Positions 56,603 through 64,000 of a DNA stretch of 64,000 nucleotides are shown piece by piece; within the stretch, counting starts at the first letter, position 1, and the number at the start of each line of letters is the position of its first letter. This DNA comes from Adenophora triphylla var. japonica (taxonomy: Eukaryota; Streptophyta; Magnoliopsida; Asterales; Campanulaceae), in assembly GCA_022495995.1 (NCBI GenBank), contig JAFEMH010001353.1:248001-312000 (forward strand). Direction: 5' to 3'. The notes below the pieces were generated by a model. The model worked only from the letters and a program-made list of their open reading frames with translations. It did no database searches and was not told the DNA's origin. The translations under genes and the position numbers were made by a program.

Positions 56603-57198
56603 GTTTGGAGAACTTGAGCGTACTTCACTATCTGTGATAGAGGTAGCTAAAGTTTGGAGAACTTGAGCGTACTTCTCAATCTGTGAGATAGAGGTAGCTA
56701 AAGTTAGGAGAACTTGAGCGTACTTCTCTATTCGTGATAGAGGTAGCTTAAGTTTGAAGAACTTGAGCGTAATTCACTATCTGTGATAGAGGTAGCTAAA
56801 GTTTGGAGAACTTAAGCGTACTTCACTATCTGTGATAGAGGTAGCTAAAGTTAGGAGAACTTGAGCGTACTTCTCTATTCGTGATAGAGGTAGCTTAAGT
56901 TTGGAGAACTTGAGCGTACTTCACTATCTGTGATAGAGGTAGCTAAAGTTTGGAGAACTTGAGCGTACTTCACTATCTGTGATAGAGGTAGCTAAAGTTA
57001 GGAGAACTTGAGAGTACTTCTCTATTCGTGATAGAGGTAGCTTAAGTTTGGAGAACTTGAGCGTACTTCACTATCCGTGATAGAGGTAGCTAAAGTTTAG
57101 GGAACTTGAGCATACTTCTCAATCTGTGATAGAGGTAGCTTAAGTTTGGAGAACTTGAGCGTACTTCTCTATTCGTGATAGAGGTAGCTTAAGTTTAG
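56603..57198 (+). repeat. 49-bp minisatellite with 147-bp trimeric order, 12 units
   Basis: Units begin GAGAACTTGAGCGTACTTC at about 56608, 56657, 56708, 56757, 56806, 56855, 56904, 56953, 57002, 57051, 57100 and 57149. Three unit types follow each other in fixed order four times. Type 1 has CACTATCTGTGATAG and ends AAAGTTTGG. Type 2 ends AAAGTTAGG. Type 3 has TCTATTCGTGATAG and ends CTTAAGTTTGG. The higher-order period is thus 147 bp. Confidence 0.92.
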
Positions 57199-57590
57199 AG
57201 TTTTGACAATTCGGAGGTTATCACCTAGCGTTATCCTGTTATGACGGAAGTAACGGAGGCGACTGGGGAAGAAAGTCTATTTGCATAAGGAGATAAAGGA
57301 TATCTTCTGAAAAGGATGTTATCCTAGTTAAAGGATAACAGGAATTATATGCCCAAGTGGAAAGTCCAGGGGCAAAAAGGTAATTTCTGCTCAGAGCGAA
57401 AGCAGCCGCCCGGCATGAGAGGGAGGCAAAAGAGGCCGTACGGCCAGAAGCCTGATTTTTCCAGATTATTTAAAACAGAATTTGAATGGGGACTGGGCAT
57501 TGTTGCCGCCCTAAACTGCCGAGAAAGAGAGTGAGAAGAGAGGAAGAAAATTCGAAAATCTTTCCATCCCTTTGCCTCTACCGATTTAGA
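57199..57590 (+). promoter_or_regulatory. Upstream region and probable 5' UTR of the PMD gene
   Basis: After the minisatellite come the palindrome GGCCGTACGGCC (57434-57445) and a GA-rich leader (GAGAAAGAGAGTGAGAAG, 57520-57540) that ends at the ATG. No clear TATA box close by, so the promoter is placed by position only. Confidence 0.4.
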
Positions 57591-60048
57591 ATGGATCCGG
57601 AGGGGAATCCGATACCAAGGCAAGCGAGGAGGAACATCTCCGAGGCCACTCAGAGGAGGAGGAAAGAACTCGTTCGTACGGAGAGGAAGTATGACTTCCT
57701 CACGCCTCCATCGGAGCTCTATCCGGGTAGGAGGGAGCACAAATCGACAAATCCTCAATCGGTTGGGGTAAGCATTCTTAATTTGCTCAATTCCGTCGAT
57801 TTTGATTGGTTCTAGGGCTTGACTCGAGTTTTAGGAATTTCTCGAATTTTCCTAGGATTTTTGATGATGATTTTGGAATCTTAAGGATTAACCTATGAGG
57901 CTAAGAAGATTAATGATCATGCATGTACAATTTTCTTAAGAAATAATGAGAATGACCCATTTTTGAAAATAAATTGGGAAAATAATTGTCTAAGATGTGA
58001 CGGAGTCCTTGCATGTGCTAGAACTAGGTCAAATTTTGATCAGGGATGCTAAAACGGGATTTTGGATGATGAAAAGGATTCATGCATGCCATTTTTGATA
58101 ATTAATTAATTCTTATGTGCAAATAATTTTGGAAATTGTGATTTTGTGCTTAGGAGAGCAATGTGCTTGACACGATACGTTTCAAGTGATGAAAGACACG
58201 TTTTTTATGCAAAGGATGCTAGAAAGATTTTATGAATGCTTTTCTTTTTGACAGTATGTGCACTTTTGAATATATGCATGCTTTTTTGAAAAAGACTGAC
58301 ACATTTCTTTTGTTGTGCTTGTCTACAGGAGAACAAGTCTAGGGGGCCTTCCGAGATTGCAGTGAGGCTGTGGCAGAGGATGCCTGATTTTGAGAAGGAT
58401 GGGGCGAACCCTAAGCAGCTAGTGAGGGCTACTGGCCTTGATCTGTTCGTTGAGGCCATCGGCAGAGGTATTCACATTACCTCCAAGAGTAAGGGCTTAG
58501 TCCAGGCCCTTTCGGAGTTCTGGTGGGACACCACCCACAGCTTTCACCTTAGCTGGGGGGAGATTATGGTGACTCCGGCCAATTTCACTGCTATCACTGG
58601 CTTACAGTTCACCGGGAGGCCTGTGACCTGGAGGAACCATATCACGGCAGAGGAGTTCAGGGCTTTGGTCGGGTTTGAGCTTATTCCCAAGGGGCTCGGA
58701 ATGGAGACGAGGAACGTCGAGGTGGCAGTCCTGAACTGCATGCAGGAATTTGCTGCTAATGAGGTGACTGCCCACCAGCTTGCTAGAGCCTTTGTGTGGT
58801 TGATGCTGTCAGTCACCATCTTTGCCAATTCTGGGACTCTGGCTATGACTTGCCTCCTCGACTCTCTGGAGGATGTTGATGGGATTGGGACGGTCTCTTG
58901 GGGCGAGGCCGGGTTGGCGGAGCTATACTTCTCCCTGGACATGTACAGCCGGAACAAGGCTGCCTCCATGGACTGCTTCTCTTTTGCTCTTGAGGTAGTC
59001 TCACTTTCCTTTCTCTCTTTTTTACTTTCTGTCTTTGAGACTTTCATGAAAGGAAATGACCTTTTTGATGTTTTGAACATGCAGGTCTGGTTTTGTGAGG
59101 TGATCAGGTTCTTTCCGTGGAACCAACAGAGCGATGCTACCATCTTTCCCGCTATGGTCCGCTGGAGGGGAGATGCGAGGGATAAGTTCACCGGGAAGAC
59201 CCGGATCACCTTTGATTACAAGATGGTTAGGCCAGTTATCAACAGGGATGGGCACGACGGAGTGGATTTTTATCCTTGGGGGAGGTACCCGGAGATTCTG
59301 CTAGGAGAGGCCGTGGAGGTGACTAGACAGAGGCGGTGGTTGACCGGGCTGACATGTGATGTCATCTATCTGGGGGACCGATTTTCCAGGCAGCATGGCC
59401 ACATCCCTCCATTGGATGCCATTAGCCCTCATGATCCTCCAGCACGGATGCTGCAGCCCAGGGATTGGTCGGCGGACGATATAGAGAGATATCAGGTAGG
59501 TGTAGCAGCTGAGGAGTATTTTGATCTGGATACCCCATATGCTGTGTTTGTGGAGCAGCGACTGAGGACGCCACAGAAGCTAGTGAAGCTGGCTGTCACT
59601 CAGGGATATGGGGAGGCCGAGCCTTCTGATCCGCCGATCCCTCCTGCTCATCTTTCTTACGTGGTGAACGGGGTACCGAGGAGGTTTGTGATACTGTCTC
59701 CGACACTGTGGAGCCCCAAAAGATACTCTACCGCCTGGACAAAGACTGTAAGTACACTTTTAGGGTCTTTTCCCTTTTCTTCAGATTTCTTTACTTTTTT
59801 GCAATTCTGAGATTTTTCTGAGATTTTCTTTTCTTTTTTCTCAGGTTCCAGCTCGGACTTATGACAGCTTGGTCAGGCAGAATAGGGGCTGGAAGGACGT
59901 GTGCCGGTCCCTTCTGAGGAAGCTGGCCTGCGCTTCAAAGGCGGCAGCGAACGTGCAGGAGCCAGTGCGCAAAAGAAGGCACGTCGGGAGCACGGCATCC
60001 ACCTCATCGGCTTCGGAGTACTCTTCTAGCGCCATGCCTCGGGGATGA
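57591..60048 (+). CDS. Plant mobile domain (PMD, MAIN/PP7-long-form-like) protein, four exons
   Basis: Exons inferred from frame and GT-AG sites: 57591-57767 (59 codons, MDPEGNPIPRQARR), 58329-58994 (222), 59085-59747 (221), 59845-60048 (67). All introns are phase 0. The PMD fold shows in FWWDTTHSFHLSWGEIMVT, ITGLQFTGRPVTW, ARAFVWLMLS, CSFA-like DCFSFALE and VWFCEVIRFFPW, with a tail containing VPARTYDSLVRQNRG. PMD occurs in host genes (MAIN, MAIL1, nuclear, needed for genome integrity and silencing) and in transposons. Exon 4 meets TGA at 60046 (MPRG-stop), yet the same frame stays open to TAG at 60193 with an acidic SSDEEEGSEA tail, so the TGA may be a recent nonsense change. A basic VRKRRH stretch could be a nuclear signal. 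The gene lies inside an element and is probably its cargo, not a host locus. Confidence 0.8.
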
Positions 60049-60377
60049 GGACCCAATGCCGGCATCCTGGAGCAGTTGGCTGAATACGAGCACGAGAATG
60101 TCCATCTATCTGATGTGAGTGACACGGAGGACTTGATGAGAGAGGCGAGTGTCTATGAGTTGAGTAGCGATGAAGAGGAAGGATCGGAGGCCTAGGAGGT
60201 CTCTAGAGTTGATTTAGGAAGAAAAACAAACAATGAACAAGTTTTATGCACATTTTGTTTATTTTTTGCTTTATTTGGGCGCCGATGGGGCGAAAACAAT
60301 GTACTACTGTTTTTTATTTACTTTTCTATTTTATGCTTTATTAATTTGCATATTGCTTGAGCCTCGGGGCAATTTTT
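60049..60377 (+). other. Possible lost C-terminus of the PMD gene, 3' UTR and element end
   Basis: 60049-60195 stays in frame with exon 4 (GPNAGILEQLAEYEHENVHL). Downstream is T-rich 3' UTR-like sequence, then GCCTCGGGGCAA, a possible polypurine tract, 5-6 bases before the gypsy 2 LTR. Confidence 0.5.
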
Positions 60378-63097
60378 TGTGAGCACCCCAACCCGGGACC
60401 TAACACGTGTCCCGAGCTAAGGGAGCTCAAACTAAGAAAATCCATCTAAATTTTAAAACATTTATTTGCCTTTAGAAGAAAACCACTTTTCAAACTTCCA
60501 AAGGAAATAAATCGGTAATATCTCTACTTAGAGGAAATCCAACCACAATTTTAATAAACCGTAATACGATCAATTACATTGGAAACCTTAATTAACATGT
60601 GTTTAACAAAAGGGTTTTCCATACAAATTATAAAGGAGGAATACTTAACCAATACTCCTAATAACCCACTCCTATACTTAACTTGTCAAGCCCCAAAAGC
60701 AAAAGTCCACAATGAAATCCCCGGCCTCACGGGTTCGGGTCACCTGTCTCGGAATCTAAAACAAGAAGGGAGAGGGGTGAGAATAAATCTCAATGAGCTA
60801 TTATGATATGCAGCAAGATGCCAAACAAAGTGCAACACATAGCATGGTAGCACATAACACATTATGAAAGCGGTAAACACCTTTCGTTACCTCATTTTAC
60901 CTTTCCCGTCTGAACAATAAGGCGTACAACGTGGGAGTAAAACTCCACTCTTTGGTGAATTGCCTCCAGCACATTCACCTCTTATAGGTCTCATGCCCCA
61001 GAGATCCATATAAGAAAGGATACCTATATTGGAGTATCCAACAATAATATCGTCCTCCTTACAACGATCGCAACAGTGTCCGTAAAGCCTTTTGGGTCAA
61101 TACGATCGTTAGCACGGCCCCACTCCGTGGCCACAGAGTGGGGAAGGGTCACCGGTATGACGAACCTTCAATCACTTATTGAACAAATCAATAATTGATT
61201 GAAATCCATCATACCCACCCGAACATAAACACGCTCAAGCACATAATAGATACTTGAGATAATCCACAAAATGGGATAACAATATAATAACATGGTAATG
61301 CATACTCATGAAATCAACACCATAGTGCAACAACCATATAATACACTATGCATTATAATATAACAACATGGTAAAGTATACTCATGCCAATCAATTCCAT
61401 CAATGAATATAAATTCAAGTAAGGTATCCATATAACCACATAATCCACGCCGGGATACAATATAATCATATACCAAATAATTCACACTTGGGATACCACA
61501 CAATAACTTGCCAATTAATCCATACTCAGGATGTTAAGGTATACACCAAATTCAACAGTTCAACAAATTGGGATAATAATGTCACAAGGCGATACATGCT
61601 CATCTTCAATTAACGAAGTAGGGAAACTTATGGTTTCTACGCTATTTCTAACTAATCACCAAGGATAGGGGAACAAGTAAAGTCACCAAATACCATAAAC
61701 CAATCCTACGAAGTCATTACTCAACCTTGAATAATCTTAATAAAAGTGCAAGACCTACTTCCTATGTTTAGACCACTTTTCGAACAATATTTAACTACTC
61801 CTACAATTCCATATTGACCACATAAGAGGTCATGGCCAAGCCAAGGTATCCTACTCTAACCTAGGTTAAAGTGGATCAATTCGTATCCGGGTTGCTTAGG
61901 TTCTACTAATTTATATCGGGTGGGAGTCACCATTTATAAGAGGTCAACAAACTTGCTAAACGATCCTAGTTTAAATTACGAAAATTTGGTTCAGGGTCTT
62001 GGGCGACCGCCCTAACCACTTGGGCGACCGCCCAAGTGGACTTCCAAGAAATTTAGATCTCCCCGCCAAGACGGGCGGCCGCCCAAGCCCCCCGTGGGCG
62101 ACCGCCCAAGCCTCCTCCAGCCCATTTTTTCAGATTTTAACCCCTTTTAAGCCTAGGTTTCAAATCCTTCTAATCAAGCTTAGTTCAAGAACACCAAATG
62201 ATACTTCAATCTTATCAAGTCCCAACCAACATGTAAACTACAAAACCAATTAACCCTAGATTATTTACCACTACCATTTCTACCCATTTCACCATTTCAA
62301 ATGAATTCTAACTTTCCAAATCAAATTCCACCCATTCCTTTAAATCTAAATCAACTCCCATAAACCACAACATATTTATTTTTAAGTCATTAACCCATTT
62401 CCTAACTCCAAGAAGACTTCCAAGACATATAACAATAATTACAACATCAAGAACAACAATAGATAGTTCATGAGCACATAAATGAAAAGAGGTCATAACA
62501 ACTCACTTGGATTTTATAAGGAAAGATTGATCTTTCTAACTTGATGGCTTCCTCTAGGTGATCCAACTTCAATGGTGCTCTTAGACTTGATTTTTGGTGA
62601 AGAAAAGTCTTGGACTCAAGCTTGGAAGAAGGGAGCTTCCATGGAACTTCTCTAAGGCTTTCTCTAGGAAGGAGGAAGTATGAGGAATGAGGGAGAAGGG
62701 GGAAAGGGAGTAAGAGGAGGATAATGGAGAGGGGGGGGCCGGGTAAGGAGGGAGTTTGGGGGAGGGCACTTGGCAAGCCTAGGAGGGAGTAAGACTTTGG
62801 CCCCCCATGGGAAAATTATCTAAGGCTTCCACTTTAAATTTAACTAACCTTTACTCAAATAATTCATCCTACTCAATTAACCTCCTTGCACTATTTATCA
62901 TATTTCCATTTTTATTATTTCTTCAAGGTTCTTATTTAATGTCTAATAAATTCATAAAAGATTCTAAATTTACTTCCCACCCAAATTATCTTAAATTACG
63001 AATTTTAAAGACATAATTGAACACATAAAGATAACATGAACATTAAAAGCATATAATATACTATTTAAAATTAGTGCCTAGGGTTGGGGTCGTTACA
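60378..63097 (-). repeat. 3' LTR of gypsy 2
   Basis: 2720 bp. On the minus strand it starts TGTAACGACCCCAACCC and ends GGGGTGCTCACA. Its ends and polypurine tract match those of gypsy 1, so it is the same lineage but a different family. A TATA box (TTATAAAA on minus) is near 62513-62523. About 400-510 bp downstream lies a GGGCGACCGCCC palindrome cluster (61999-62110). Short frames inside are not coding. Confidence 0.88.
61999..62110. repeat. GGGCGACCGCCC palindrome cluster in the gypsy 2 LTR
   Basis: Four copies: TTGGGCGACCGCCC at 61999, ACTTGGGCGACCGCCCAAGT at about 62018, GACGGGCGGCCGCCCAAG at about 62070, and GTGGGCGACCGCCCAAG at about 62094. Confidence 0.88.
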
Positions 63098-64000
63098 CTC
63101 ACTCCCCCTTAAAGAAAATTCGTCCCGAATTTGACTGTCACTTACCCTAAGGTTCAAATAGCGAAGGTTACCTTTCACACATTCTAACTTAATATTTTTA
63201 ATTCGATTTCTCAATGGCATGATTCTACTATACCTTTTCACAACTCGAATATTCTAAGACTTCAATTCCCAATTAGTCTTATCAATGTTACGATTCTTTC
63301 CACGATTTCTAATTTCATTAATAATGTGATATTACGACTTAATATTCCGAGAATACCATACCATCATCACTAACCCGAATTTCACGACCTCAAAGAAGGT
63401 ATATATAAAAAAAAATATTACATCTTATGTTACCCAATACATCACGATATTTCATTTAAAACTTCAATTGCCCTGCAAGCTGCCCCAAGTCGGTCTATAA
63501 GTCAAATCACCAACATTTTCTAAACTTCAAATGGATTAACAAACTTTGGCGCTAAATTACCTTAGGCCTAGCTTCCCTAATTTCACCCCAACAAATTGGA
63601 GATCGAAATATCTTCCTGAACCACGCCTCATACGGTTTTATCTCAATGCTAAAATAATAACTGCTATTATACGCAACTCGCTAAGGTTAATTAAACTTCT
63701 CAAGTGGAAAGGAAATCCGTCACACCACACAACTTATTCTTCCAGAATCTGGATAGTCTTCAAATCTCTTCCTTTCGACTAACTAAATCCTCCAACTCTT
63801 AGGGTCGGTAACAACTCTCAAAGGAAGCTTCAAAAAGATGAGGTTCCTACTTAAATAACGCAACACAAGTGTAGCTACTCCCGAGTAGAGGATAAGAAAA
63901 TCTCACTTATCTAAGTTAAACTCCTCCAAGCATACGTTATCACTTTCCCATTTCGTATAATATCATAATCAAATCTTCCTTTAATACACCTTAAAATTTC
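63098..64000 (-). pseudogene. Gypsy 2 internal region, 3' end, strongly decayed
   Basis: Begins with the polypurine tract (minus TTTAAGGGGGAGTGAG) and AAAATTCGTCCCGAATTTG, as in gypsy 1. It then follows the chromodomain-tail and integrase C-terminal region of gypsy 1 at low identity. For example, the plus strand CTCATACGGTTTTATCTCAA at 63628 parallels CTCATATGGTGCCATCTCAA at 48571. No open frame remains. The rest of the element lies outside the window. Confidence 0.7.

Larger units (their letters stand above)
54257..60377 (+). mobile_element. PMD-gene-bearing element, probably LTR type, inserted in gypsy 1
   Basis: Starts TGTGAATGTGTGCCCAAATTC right after GAGTC. The intact LTR of gypsy 1 reads GAGTC followed by GTGAAGG at this point, so the join is a clean insertion. 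It has a TATA-like CTATTTATAG (55683-55692), several minisatellites, a four-exon PMD gene, and near its right end a purine-rich GCCTCGGGGCAA tract (60361-60372). The right end is hidden because gypsy 2 begins at 60378. The purine tract and TG start suggest an LTR element, but no gag or pol is present. A MULE is the alternative. Confidence 0.6.

Noticed and set aside
58544..59209. 221-codon antisense frame over the PMD gene
   Set aside because: Shadow of the sense exons; the sense strand shows the domain and splice sites.

Overview
This is nuclear DNA of a flowering plant, most likely a eudicot. The evidence is one plant PPR gene, a plant GDP-L-fucose synthase fragment, Ty1/copia and Ty3/gypsy retrotransposons of plant lineages, Stowaway-type MITEs ending in CTCCCTCC, hAT elements with 8-bp target duplications, and a Helitron ending in a hairpin plus CTAG. 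Nothing looks bacterial, viral or organellar. The window is a heterochromatin-like graveyard of mobile elements with a single conventional gene.

Layout. 1-4413: 5' part of a broken copia element (A, minus strand), cut by the window edge. 4488-6456: small non-autonomous LTR element (B) with a perfect TATTT duplication and a MITE inside one LTR. 6826-9127: hAT-type element split by a non-autonomous Helitron (7249-8785). 9364-13268: nested hAT relics, MITEs and TA microsatellites. 14260-15040: LTR-like sequence. 16892-18778: PPR gene (minus), whose C-terminal end looks frameshifted. 19060-19781: solo LTR. 19883-20690: TIR element made of palindromic repeats. 20837-28209: full-length but dead copia element (D) with TAATT duplications and a 737-bp tandem duplication inside pol. 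28561-28850: GDP-L-fucose synthase fragment. 29090-31950: large fold-back repeat and tandem duplications. 32775-37860: head-to-head mosaic of copia LTR and pol pieces. 37918-39020: TIR element with GAGCGAA repeats. 39061-41280: solo LTR and hAT transposase relic.

42048 to the right edge is a nested chain. Copia C (plus) is cut at 45103 by gypsy 1 (minus). The 5' LTR of gypsy 1 is cut at 54256 by a 6.1-kb unit that carries a spliced plant-mobile-domain (PMD) gene and large minisatellites. That unit is cut at 60377 by gypsy 2 (minus), which runs off the window. The missing halves should lie to the right in reverse order.

The main points for a second look are the PMD-bearing element with a 49-bp minisatellite organised as 147-bp trimers, and the fact that four unrelated LTR-type units each carry their own cluster of GC-rich palindromic words in or near the leader. 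Apart from the PPR gene and perhaps the PMD gene, no open reading frame here looks able to make a working protein.
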